8,380 bases of DNA from DATLFP01 sp035540955 (GCA_035540955.1 DATLFP010000118.1:1-8380); one strand, 5' to 3'. Counted from the first letter of the stretch, positions 1-7,977 are shown. The notes: generated from the sequence alone by a model not told the origin. Numbers and translations: made by a program.

Positions 1-77
1 AGCGCGACGACCTCAGCCTTGAACTCCGGGGTGAACGACCGACGCCGGCGGGGCTTCTTGCCTGCCATCGTCTCCAT
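1..77 (-). CDS. IS3-family transposase OrfA, N-terminal fragment
   Basis: The first 25 codons read METMAGKKPRRRRSFTPEFK followed by AEVVA. The basic stretch followed by SFTPEFKAEVV is the standard opening of IS3-family OrfA proteins, whose N-terminal helix-turn-helix domain binds the terminal repeats and which normally joins OrfB (DDE integrase) by programmed frameshifting. I chose the ATG at 77 because an AAAGG sequence lies 9 nt upstream on the minus strand. ATGs at 86 and 68 are in frame but poorly spaced from a ribosome binding site. The gene continues beyond the left edge, so its integrity is unknown. Confidence 0.72.
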   Translation of the reverse strand, partial: METMAGKKPRRRRSFTPEFKAEVVA

Positions 78-135
78 TGTGGACATCCTTTCCGGGGCTG
101 CGCCCCTGATGGTGGATGTCCGTCAAACCGGGTCA
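1..135 (-). mobile_element. Partial IS3-family insertion sequence, 5' end only
   Basis: The left edge holds the start of an IS3-type transposase OrfA reading leftward, plus its untranslated terminal region. The element's outer end is probably near position 135: read on the minus strand, the sequence there begins TGACCCGGTTTGACGGACAT. This fits the TG-initiated terminal repeats of IS3 elements, but the second terminus lies outside the window, so the repeat cannot be confirmed. No target-site duplication can be checked. The element separates whatever lies to the left from the accessory genes at 116-3262. The family is well supported by the protein; the exact boundary is inference. Confidence 0.6.
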
Positions 136-1186
136 GGCCCAATTCATCTGGACGTCCCAGCCTCTGGAGAAGGGCCGTCGGCTCGCCACGATCCAAGGCG
201 TCGCAACTGCCGTGGAGGCCGAGCAGCTACGAGAGTTCTTTGCGAATCCAGACATTCGGCAGGCGGTTGGAGGCGCCTTCGGAATCCAGGAGACGATATG
301 GTTCGACGACTCGGACCTCGGTCATTTGAGCGGGTCCTATTTGCTGCAGTCGTTCCAAGAGATCGACACCTCCGCCCAAGACGACGCCGAAGGACGCGTC
401 AGGTTCAAGCTCCGAGTCCTCTATCTCGGCCCGGATCCCGAGCTCGTCACCGTCTACACGCCGCGTCAGCTGTCGAACGCCTACGGGCTCAGGGGGCAGT
501 CGATCATCTGGGACTCCTACTACAGCGGGACCGAACCAACCGCCGGCATGGACCTCTCCGACCCGTCGATCATTGTTCGGGCTTACGACGCGCAGACCGA
601 GTGGGGCGAACCCTCGATCCCCCGCTACATGCGGGGCTTCCTCGCTCCTGACTTCGAGCTCTCGACCGACAGCTCCCGAACACTGGCTCCAGGCGAACAG
701 GCCATCCCGGCCGAGTCGCTCGAGGCCGTCGGAAAGGCGCCCGGCCGGACAGTCGTCCGGCTTTGGTGCGCGGAGGCGCGGAACCGGGGAAACTCTCGAT
801 CGACTCCGATCGCAACTATCGTTAGAACTCGTCGCTACGGCTTGGTGTTCAAGGCAACTCTCGATGGCACGCGCGCTCTGAAGCCTGACAACCGTCGGAT
901 CCTCATCGCCGACGCGCGAGAGCGTCGGCATGGCAAACGGTCCAAGAGCCCATTCAACGAGCTGGTGATCGTGCTCCTTCAGCAACCGATCCTGCTCGAT
1001 GATGACCAACAGCCCGTGTACGGCGGGGTCCCTAGGGTCCAGTGCACCCACGGGGTTACGAGACTGGACGCTGCTGAACTCCGTGATTTCGCCTCGAGGG
1101 TGTCGGATCCTGGGCCGCCGGCCTCGTTCCCAGTCCCTCACTCGGCCGCCACCATCCGCCGGTCACCCGTCGGCCGTGCGCGATGA
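116..1186 (+). CDS. Hypothetical protein; 5' end supplied by the IS terminus
   Basis: A 356-codon ORF whose product I do not recognise. The central part (about residues 40-185) reads like a real soluble protein, with alternating hydrophobic segments, several Trp/Tyr residues and acidic loops; it has no signal peptide or membrane segment. The last 40 residues are Pro/Ser/Arg-rich and less convincing, so the true protein could end differently. The first seven codons lie inside the inferred IS end, a stop sits at 107-109, and no good ribosome binding site precedes the ATG. The gene may therefore have lost its original N-terminus to the insertion. Third positions are less GC-biased than in the 3313-7168 genes, which suggests foreign origin. 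The opposite strand also carries a long open frame (227-1141), but it pairs codon position 2 with position 2 as a typical antisense shadow does. Confidence 0.5.
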   Translation: MSVKPGQAQFIWTSQPLEKGRRLATIQGVATAVEAEQLREFFANPDIRQAVGGAFGIQETIWFDDSDLGHLSGSYLLQSFQEIDTSAQDDAEGRVRFKLRVLYLGPDPELVTVYTPRQLSNAYGLRGQSIIWDSYYSGTEPTAGMDLSDPSIIVRAYDAQTEWGEPSIPRYMRGFLAPDFELSTDSSRTLAPGEQAIPAESLEAVGKAPGRTVVRLWCAEARNRGNSRSTPIATIVRTRRYGLVFKATLDGTRALKPDNRRILIADARERRHGKRSKSPFNELVIVLLQQPILLDDDQQPVYGGVPRVQCTHGVTRLDAAELRDFASRVSDPGPPASFPVPHSAATIRRSPVGRAR

Positions 1187-1279
1187 TGGGTCTGAGCTGA
1201 ACAACGCCTGAGCCAGGGTGCTTAGATCTCGCCTCCGATTGGGCCCGGAAGCCTTTCCCCGAAGGGGGTCTGGTTTCTC

Positions 1280-1543
1280 GTGCCAGTGTTCTTCTTCCCT
1301 CACCGCAGCGATTCAGGCCAAGCCCGATCGGACGTACTGAAGTTCTCGGCCGCCCGGAGCCGTCCTGCCGTCATCAGCAGGTGGACGGTCCTTGCACTCC
1401 TGCTGACTGGCATGGCGATGGTGATGGTCGTCCTCGTCGCCCGCTGGGCCGGAGCAGTGGGTGTCGCCGCCCTCGCTCCGATCCTCAGGCAGACCCGCAT
1501 CCTCGTCCAAGCGGTCATCAGGGAAGCGCCCTCACCGCGCTAG
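1280..1543 (+). CDS. Possible small membrane protein
   Basis: An 87-codon ORF starting with GTG, preceded by a GAAGGGGG stretch about 11 nt upstream. Residues 35-54 (WTVLALLLTGMAMVMVVLVA) form a convincing transmembrane helix, and 56-69 could be a second short hydrophobic segment. The N-terminal part is basic, which would place it in the cytoplasm by the positive-inside rule. Third positions are moderately GC-rich, consistent with coding but not decisive. No family is recognised and there is no operon context: the hypothetical ORF ends 93 nt upstream and the next gene is on the other strand. A chance hydrophobic ORF in GC-rich DNA is a fair alternative. Confidence 0.33.
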   Translation: MPVFFFPHRSDSGQARSDVLKFSAARSRPAVISRWTVLALLLTGMAMVMVVLVARWAGAVGVAALAPILRQTRILVQAVIREAPSPR

Positions 1544-1602
1544 GGACCCGGATACCGAGCGGGCACTCATTGCTGTTGAATCCATTGCGTTACCGGCGTA
1601 GG

Positions 1603-1637
1603 GCAAGGAGTTGCGTCCGGGTGCAAGAACTCCTTGC
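1603..1637. repeat. 10-bp perfect inverted repeat with 15-nt loop
   Basis: GCAAGGAGTT (1603-1612) pairs perfectly with AACTCCTTGC (1628-1637). A nested alternative pairing, TTGC (1611-1614) with GCAA (1623-1626), lies across the loop. It sits about 70 nt beyond the vapC stop codon, so a terminator for that operon is possible, but no T tract follows on either strand. It could also be a protein-binding palindrome or the remnant of a mobile element end. Confidence 0.45.
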
Positions 1638-1705
1638 TGCGGGCGCGGCCCCCGACACCCTGATCAGGCGTTTCCGCCGACCGGCCCCTGCCTGAACGGT
1701 GGATC

Positions 1706-2095
1706 TCACACGACTTCGATCGTGCAGCGGGGTCCGGCAGCCCTCGCCAGGCGGGAGTCCGAGGTGATGAGCGTCGCCTGCATAACCTCGGCCAGAGCGA
1801 CGTAGAACGCATCCCAGGTGCGCACGGATTGCCGGAGTTGCCAAACCCTGTCGAGGAGCGGACGGTGGGCGAAGCGCTCCCCTGGCCAATCGCGAAGATC
1901 CTGAACGGCCTGTGTGGCCGCCGTTACGTCGAGCCTGCCGGCGAGGTGGTCCCGTCTGATTACGCTGATCACCTCGACGTCGACGACCGATGGAGCCGCA
2001 TGGTCAGCGTCGAGAGCAAGGCGCGCTCGAACATCGTCGGCCCGCGCCGTGTCCGCGACGACCTCGTAGAGCGACGACGCGTCAACGATCAGCAC
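1706..2095 (-). CDS. vapC: VapC-type PIN-domain ribonuclease toxin
   Basis: A 129-residue PIN-domain toxin. Family members cleave RNA, commonly tRNA or rRNA, using Mg/Mn held by a cluster of acidic residues, and are held inactive by the antitoxin bound in the same complex. All four expected acids are present in standard contexts: D5 (LIVDAS), E41 (DVEVISVIRR), D95 (WDAFYVALAE) and D113 (ITSDSRLA). Length is typical. The GTG start at 2095 is chosen because it places LIVDAS at the N-terminus as in the family and overlaps the end of the antitoxin gene by 14 nt, implying coupled translation. The same frame stays open far upstream, but that extension overlaps vapB and is not real coding. It is a complete, apparently intact gene. 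Confidence 0.9.
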   Translation of the reverse strand: MLIVDASSLYEVVADTARADDVRARLALDADHAAPSVVDVEVISVIRRDHLAGRLDVTAATQAVQDLRDWPGERFAHRPLLDRVWQLRQSVRTWDAFYVALAEVMQATLITSDSRLARAAGPRCTIEVV

Positions 2096-2327
2096 GAGGC
2101 CACTCGCCGCGCGACTCGTCGAGCGCCTCGAGGACATCCGCACGCTCGATCTGTGACGGTCGGCGGCTCGTCCGTGCCAGCCACTCCTCCACGGTGGGGC
2201 GCGCCGCGAGCCGCATGGCCTCCCGACGCAGTAGTTCGGGGACCGTGAGACCTGCCTCGGCGGCACGGCGCCTGAGGGCCTCGTACAGGTCATCGTTGAG
2301 GTCACGGATCTGGATCGTCTTCGGCAC
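2082..2327 (-). CDS. vapB: VapB/FitA-type ribbon-helix-helix antitoxin
   Basis: An 81-residue antitoxin with an N-terminal Arc/MetJ-like ribbon-helix-helix domain (about 3-42): strand TIQIRDL, helix DDLYEALRRRAAEAG, then LTVPELLRREAMRLA. Residues 45-81 form the charged segment expected to wrap around and block the PIN toxin. Dimers of such proteins bind the operon's own operator, with repression tightened by the toxin. The start is GTG at 2327, giving the standard MPKTIQIR opening; an out-of-frame ATG lies 2 nt upstream. No ribosome binding site is visible, but a CATGAT -10-like hexamer (2344-2339) ends about 11 nt before the start codon, which suggests a leaderless or nearly leaderless mRNA. 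The toxin gene overlaps its end by 14 nt. Confidence 0.88.
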   Translation of the reverse strand: MPKTIQIRDLNDDLYEALRRRAAEAGLTVPELLRREAMRLAARPTVEEWLARTSRRPSQIERADVLEALDESRGEWPRADR

Positions 2328-2338
2328 ATCCAGACGCT

Positions 2339-2376
2339 ATCATGCGTGAGCGCGCTAGCCCATGCGTCAGCGCATG
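2339..2376 (-). promoter_or_regulatory. Candidate vapBC promoter and tandem operator
   Basis: Two 13-bp copies of CATGCGT(G/C)AGCGC lie at 2341-2353 and 2361-2373, differing at one base and spaced exactly 20 bp apart, about two helical turns. The second copy is part of a perfect palindrome, CATGCG-TCAG-CGCATG (2361-2376). The -10-like CATGAT on the minus strand (2344-2339) overlaps the first copy. Ribbon-helix-helix antitoxins typically bind such tandem short palindromes as pairs of dimers, so this is the likely autoregulation site of vapBC. The repeat geometry is directly visible; the binding is inferred. Confidence 0.62.
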
Positions 2377-2603
2377 TGGCGCCCACGGTCACTGTAGTTG
2401 GGCTTGAACTGTCGATTTGCGGCTCTACGTGACCAACCCGGAAACGCGGCCGGGCTCGTCAAGCGCGACGGCCCGAGCTACCCTCACTGCAGCCTCGAGC
2501 CGAGCCCGGACCTGTTCTCCCATGGACGCCGGGTCGTATCCCGCCCAGAACCGGGCCCAGTGCGGCCCACCGGCAGTGGCACATGGAGTTGCACGGGACC
2601 GAG
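2377..2603. other. Spacer between the two toxin-antitoxin modules
   Basis: No convincing gene. A minus-strand open frame covers 2658-2425; its latter part (PHWARFWAGYDPASMGEQVR onward) looks protein-like and could be a relic of a decayed gene, but it overlaps the end of the second toxin gene and I recognise no family. No strong hairpin with a T tract follows the toxin stop codon at 2604. Confidence 0.3.
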
Positions 2604-3017
2604 TCAGGGCTCGACAGTCGCGAAGTCGACGCCCGCAGCCTCCATCACCCCAGCCCATGTCCGACCCTCGTTCCCCGGCGTGACACGAACGGCCGCTCCA
2701 TGATGAACGGCGGCACCGACGAGCTCGGCGAGGAGCAGGTTCGCGCCGCGCTCGACGGCGACGTTCACGGCCTCGAGGACGCTCTCCCGCGGATCAAGGA
2801 CGATGAGGCGGTTCGCCGGCGGCCGGAGCACTCGGTGCAGTGCCGCGGGCGCCTCCTGATGCCGCCTGGAAAGGCTCCCCGACCGGGCAGAATCTGCGAC
2901 GGCGTGCGCCAGCCGGTAGTGGAATCCGTACGTCGTGGTTACCGGCCCCGGCCTGCCGAGCTCCGGGAGGGATCCGGCGACGGCGAGGAGCGCGAGGTGG
3001 TCGTCGACAATGATCAC
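2604..3017 (-). CDS. PIN-like toxin of a type II toxin-antitoxin pair, atypical active site
   Basis: A 137-residue protein opening MIIVDDHLALLAVAG, the first beta strand and acidic turn of a PIN fold (D5, D6). The remainder is atypical. The usual second acid is not evident in the TYGFHYRLAHAV region. The third is replaced by LLLAELVGAAV (E98). The final T-x-D motif is replaced by TPGNEG (N116, E117). I recall this degenerate PIN-like group from actinobacterial toxin-antitoxin annotations, usually paired with a CopG-type antitoxin as here. The GTG start overlaps the antitoxin stop by 4 nt (GTGA), the standard coupled arrangement. RNA cleavage is plausible by family, but the displaced residues leave catalysis uncertain. 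Confidence 0.72.
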   Translation of the reverse strand: MIIVDDHLALLAVAGSLPELGRPGPVTTTYGFHYRLAHAVADSARSGSLSRRHQEAPAALHRVLRPPANRLIVLDPRESVLEAVNVAVERGANLLLAELVGAAVHHGAAVRVTPGNEGRTWAGVMEAAGVDFATVEP

Positions 3018-3250
3018 CCGGAACTGGAGAGGTCGGCATCGTCGGCGCTCAGCTGTCGGCTCCGCTCCGCGAGCTCACCTGCCAGTTCGGCAAGGGCCGC
3101 ATCGACGGGCCCCGACGCCTCGGTGTCGAGATTGAGCTCACGATCGACGATGCTTCGAAGCACCTCGCTCCGGGTCGAACCCTCGACCGCGGCCCTCGCG
3201 TCCAATGCCTCTTGCTCGGCGAGGGTGAGGTAGATGTTCGTCCTTCGCAC
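3014..3250 (-). CDS. CopG-type ribbon-helix-helix antitoxin
   Basis: A 78-residue antitoxin partner of the PIN-like toxin. Residues 2-39 form a ribbon-helix-helix: RRTNIYLT is the DNA-contacting strand, LAEQEALDARAAVEG the first helix, STRSEVLRSIVDREL the second. The tail (40-78) is acidic and Ala/Ser-rich and presumably binds the toxin. I chose GTG at 3250 because family members open with (M/V)RRTNIYLT and because a -10-like TATGCT ends exactly 7 nt upstream, so transcription would begin at the start codon (leaderless). In-frame ATGs at 3262 and 3274 would add 4 or 8 residues but have no ribosome binding site, and the first lies inside the -10 element. It is likely autoregulated, as this fold usually is. 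Confidence 0.8.
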   Translation of the reverse strand: MRRTNIYLTLAEQEALDARAAVEGSTRSEVLRSIVDRELNLDTEASGPVDAALAELAGELAERSRQLSADDADLSSSG

Positions 3251-3257
3251 GGACCCA

Positions 3258-3285
3258 AGCATACGCCGCGGCATACACCGGTCAC
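3258..3285 (-). promoter_or_regulatory. Candidate leaderless promoter of the second toxin-antitoxin operon
   Basis: On the minus strand, GTGACC (3285-3280) matches four of six bases of the -35 consensus. It is separated by 16 bp from TATGCT (3263-3258), which matches four of six bases of the -10 consensus. The GTG start codon at 3250 lies 7 nt beyond the -10. Two GTATGC copies 12 bp apart flank a CGCGGC core between the elements and could be antitoxin contact sites. The promoter lies just past the stop codon of the UvrA-like gene, so this module has its own promoter. Confidence 0.45.
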
Positions 3286-3312
3286 CCCGTGCCGCCCGCG
3301 TGACGGCGTCGG

Positions 3313-5667
<2,355 letters not shown>

Positions 5668-5669
5668 GC

Positions 5670-6080
5670 TCAGCGGAACTCGTTGATGCGGATGAGGTTG
5701 CCGGCAGGATCGCGCACGGCGCAGTCGCGCACGCCGTAGGGCTGGTCGGTGGGCTCCTGCACGATCTCCACGTCGCCGTCCTGCAGGCGCTCGAAGGTGC
5801 CGTCGAGGTCCTTGGTGGCGAAGTTGATCATGGCGAACGTGCCCTTCGCCATCATCTCGGCGATCGTGCGCCGCTCGTCGTCGGTGATGCCGGGGCTGGC
5901 GCCGGGCGGGTACAGGACGATCGACGTGCCGGGCTGGCCGGGAGGGCCGACCGTGATCCAGCGCATCCCCTGGTAGCCGACGTCGTTGCGGACCTCGAAG
6001 CCCAGGGTGTCGCGGTAGAAGGCCAGCGACTCGTCGGGGTCGGTGTGCGGGAGCATGCTCGAGTGAATGGTGAGTTCCAT
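5670..6080 (-). CDS. VOC (glyoxalase/bleomycin-resistance fold) family protein
   Basis: A 136-residue single VOC protein made of two beta-alpha-beta-beta-beta modules. The first is ELTIHSSMLPHTDPDESLAFYRDTLGFEV with RWITVGPPG and TSIVLYPP; the second is MINFATKDLDGTFERLQDG with CAVRDPAGNLIRINEF. H6 and E134 occupy places where metal ligands often occur in this superfamily; I cannot tell whether metal is bound. Relatives isomerise, open or simply sequester small molecules, and the substrate here is unknown. I chose ATG 6080 because AGGA lies 8 nt upstream. ATG 6089, overlapping the regulator stop as ATGA, would add three residues. The regulator ends 5 nt upstream and the UvrA-like gene begins 2 nt downstream, so the three are almost certainly co-transcribed. 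Confidence 0.9.
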   Translation of the reverse strand: MELTIHSSMLPHTDPDESLAFYRDTLGFEVRNDVGYQGMRWITVGPPGQPGTSIVLYPPGASPGITDDERRTIAEMMAKGTFAMINFATKDLDGTFERLQDGDVEIVQEPTDQPYGVRDCAVRDPAGNLIRINEFR

Positions 6081-6085
6081 GGCCG

Positions 6086-6535
6086 TCATCCTGAGCGCGA
6101 CCCGGCCGTGCGCGCTTCTCGATTCCTGACCGGTCTGGTGACCTGCTTGGCCACGCAGGACGGCATGCCCACCGTGGCGTTCGACGCGTCCCGCCGGTAG
6201 ACGCTCGGCGGCACCCCGACCAGTTCGGTGAAGCGGGTGCTGAACGTCCCCAGCGACGAGCAGCCCACGGCGAAGCAGACCTCGGTGACGCTGAGGTCGC
6301 CCCGGCGCAGCAGGGCCATGGCCCGCTCGATGCGCCGGGTCATGAGGTAGGAGTAGGGCGACTCGCCGTAGGCCCGCCGGAACTGACGGCTGAGGTGGCC
6401 GGCGGACATGTGGGCGCCCCGGGCCAGCGCCTCGACGTCGAGCGGCAGGGCGTAGTCCCGGTCGATCCGGTCGCGGACCCGGCGCAGCAGCGCGAGGTCG
6501 CGCAGGTGCTCGGCGTCGGCCGGCCTGGTCGTCAC
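6086..6535 (-). CDS. Short AraC-type transcriptional regulator
   Basis: A 149-residue protein consisting almost entirely of the AraC DNA-binding domain. Helix-turn-helix 1 covers about 33-54 (DVEALARGAHMSAGHLSRQF) and helix-turn-helix 2 about 81-104 (LSVTEVCFAVGCSSLGTFST), followed by the family's RFTELVGVPPSVYRR. There is no N-terminal sugar-binding or cupin domain, so any effector must be sensed by the DNA-binding domain itself, the short tail or a partner. The tail (MPSCVAKQVTRPVRN, 124-138) carries C126; C87 and C92 lie in the second helix-turn-helix. I recall similar tails in actinobacterial relatives. It starts with GTG at 6535, with no strong ribosome binding site. It is most likely the local activator or repressor of the VOC and UvrA-like genes that follow immediately. 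Confidence 0.9.
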   Translation of the reverse strand: MTTRPADAEHLRDLALLRRVRDRIDRDYALPLDVEALARGAHMSAGHLSRQFRRAYGESPYSYLMTRRIERAMALLRRGDLSVTEVCFAVGCSSLGTFSTRFTELVGVPPSVYRRDASNATVGMPSCVAKQVTRPVRNREARTAGSRSG

Positions 6536-6583
6536 CTGCGCGATGGTGCCACGTCGCGCCCCGGTTGTCCGGCGCCGCGCGGA

Positions 6584-7168
6584 TCAGCGGGCGAACAGCC
6601 CGACGAGCGTGCCGGTGGCCAGCGCCTCCTCCCGCAGGCGCCGCCTGACGCTGTCGACCCGAGCGTCCGGGGGAATGTCGAGCGGCGACCCCAGCGCGAA
6701 GAGCCGGAAGAAGTACCGGTGGGCGTCGTCGCCGACCGGCGGCTGCGGTCCGCCATATGCCGGCTCGCCGAAGTCGTTGGCCCAGCTGGTGGCGTCCGGT
6801 GGTGTCACGCCCTCCCGAAGGGAGCGGACGTGCGGAGGCAGCCCGGTGACCAGCCAGTGGAGGAAGGTGCCGGAGGGCGCGTCGGGGTCCTCGCACAGCA
6901 GGGCCAGCTCCGCGGTCGCCTCCGGGACGTCTCCCCACTCCAGCGGCGGCGAGACGTTGTCTCCCAGGCGGCTGTACCGCACGGGGATCCTGGTCTGGTC
7001 GCTGAACGCCGGGGAGCGCAGCTCGATGACTGCGCCGGGATCGCCCCCGGCCGTGCGCTCGCCGTAGGGGCCGCTGGCGCGGTCGCTCCGGGCGCCGGGC
7101 GGCGCGGATCGGCTGTCCCGCGGGCGGGTGCCCCGCACGTCGTGGCTGTGACTGCCGGGCGTCGGCAT
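6584..7168 (-). CDS. PEBP / YbhB-YbcL family protein
   Basis: A 194-residue phosphatidylethanolamine-binding-fold protein of the bacterial YbhB/YbcL group (often named Raf-kinase-inhibitor-like; that role is not implied in bacteria). Residues 1-46 are polar, Gly/Arg/Ser-rich and probably disordered, longer than usual. The domain runs from about 47 to the end, with DNVSPPLEW (70-78), CEDPDAP (92-98), HW (104-105), FGEPAYGGPQPP (133-144) and HRYFFRLFAL (150-159), which together form the conserved anion-binding pocket. No signal peptide is seen, so it is cytoplasmic. The ATG at 7168 has an excellent ribosome binding site (GAGGAGG, 5-nt spacing). It ends 49 nt before the regulator gene and is probably the first gene of the operon, though a separate promoter for the regulator is possible. 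Confidence 0.9.
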   Translation of the reverse strand: MPTPGSHSHDVRGTRPRDSRSAPPGARSDRASGPYGERTAGGDPGAVIELRSPAFSDQTRIPVRYSRLGDNVSPPLEWGDVPEATAELALLCEDPDAPSGTFLHWLVTGLPPHVRSLREGVTPPDATSWANDFGEPAYGGPQPPVGDDAHRYFFRLFALGSPLDIPPDARVDSVRRRLREEALATGTLVGLFAR

Positions 7169-7233
7169 GACGGCCTCCTCTCGACGGGTCAGCGCGCGAC
7201 TACCCGGCCGGCAGCGATTCCATTCGAGCGGCT

Positions 7234-7252
7234 GGGCCCAGGGGCCCCTTTT
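7234..7252 (+). terminator. Possible attenuator-like hairpin in the divergent intergenic region
   Basis: GGGCC (7234-7238), a CAGG loop and GGCCC (7243-7247) are followed by C and TTTT. This has the form of a short intrinsic terminator on the plus strand, about 90 nt upstream of the membrane protein start at 7341. It overlaps the palindromes CTGGGCCCAG and GGGGCCCC. A second inverted repeat, TCGGGA/TCCCGA (7270-7275 and 7286-7291), lies closer to the gene. The short stem and short T tract make function uncertain. Confidence 0.25.
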
Positions 7253-7340
7253 GTCGGAAAGGGAGCCGATCGGGAGGGAGGCGATTCCCGAGGATCATCC
7301 CGAAGGAGCGCGCAGTGAATTCGGCGAAAGGAGAACCCGA

Positions 7341-7977
7341 ATGAACACGCCGATGAAACATCTGTTCTCCGCGTCCACACACGTCGAGGAGCGGCCGGCA
7401 CCACCGGTGCACGAGCCCGGCACGCTGCCGCCCGAGCAGGAGGGGCGTCGGCTGCACCTCACCCGCCTGGCGGTGGTGGTGGTGGTCGTCGCCCTCATTG
7501 CCGCCTTCGGCGCCATCGTGCTGACCCAGCCCGCGCCGGTGGCGCCCGCCTTCGGGACAGTGAGCACGGTGCTCGGCCCGGAGGCCAACTGGGCGCTGCA
7601 GGACGCAGTCGCCGCTCCGGACGGCTCGCTGTACATCGCGGCACGAGGGGCGACGAACGCCATCAACAAGGTGGCTCCCAACGGGCAGCTGACCACGTTG
7701 CGGGTGCCGGGCACCGACCTCGGCCCGGTGGACCTGCGTGTGCGCCCGGAACGGGTTCCTGATCAACACCGCCGCCAACCCGACCCTCGACGAGAGCGGG
7801 AAGCTGGTCCCGGCCGGCAAGTACACCCTGCCGACCAAGGCCGAGACGTCGACGGGTACGGGCCCGCACCCGTCCCGCCTGGCGATCTGTTTCGTCGAGC
7901 AGGCTGACGACTACGCCACCGAGCTGAACCCGCCCGTGTCTCCCTCGACCGTCCACAAGTTCGTGGTCAAGTCGTAG
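7341..7977 (+). pseudogene. Membrane-anchored NHL-like protein gene broken by a +1 frame change
   Basis: The ATG at 7341 has a good ribosome binding site (AAAGGAG, 7-nt spacing). The first 133 residues comprise a polar cytoplasmic region (1-41), a transmembrane helix (about 42-62, rich in Val/Ala/Ile) and an outside segment with one NHL-like unit (LQDAVAAPDGSLYIAARG, then INKVAPNGQLTTL, 87-120). Up to about 7739 the reading frame has strong GC third-position bias. From about 7740 the same bias appears in the next frame (+1), which runs through CARNGFLINTAANPTLDESG to a TAG at 7975-7977, while the original frame becomes Arg/Pro-rich and stops at 7907. Either a real frameshift, the junction of an internal deletion (one NHL unit is too few for a propeller), or a sequencing error explains this. 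No family is recognised for the C-terminal part. Confidence 0.6.

Larger units (their letters stand above)
1187..1705. other. Stretch with little coding evidence between the hypothetical ORF and vapC
   Basis: This stretch has one weakly supported small ORF (1280-1543) and a 10-bp inverted repeat (1603-1637). A short CCCC-GAA-GGGG hairpin at about 1257-1267 follows the hypothetical ORF by some 70 nt and has no T tract, so I do not call it a terminator. Nothing else recognisable was found on either strand. Confidence 0.4.

Noticed and set aside
227..1141. 304-codon minus-strand open frame opposite the hypothetical ORF
   Set aside because: It is the exact antisense frame in which codon position 2 faces position 2, the usual shadow in GC-rich DNA. 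Its composition (many Arg, Glu, Val, Gly) is less protein-like than the plus frame.
1706..2392. Extended 228-residue version of the VapC toxin
   Set aside because: The extra N-terminal 99 residues overlap vapB in another frame, are Arg/Ser/Thr-rich and have no PIN character. The GTG at 2095 gives the normal family length.
2425..2658. 77-codon minus-strand ORF after the PIN-like toxin
   Set aside because: It overlaps the toxin's 3' end, starts with low-complexity Arg/Cys/Gly-rich sequence and matches no family I know. At most it is a gene relic.
6395..7318. 307-codon plus-strand ORF opposite the AraC and PEBP genes
   Set aside because: It is antisense to two clear protein families and its translation is Gly/Arg/Pro-rich shadow sequence.
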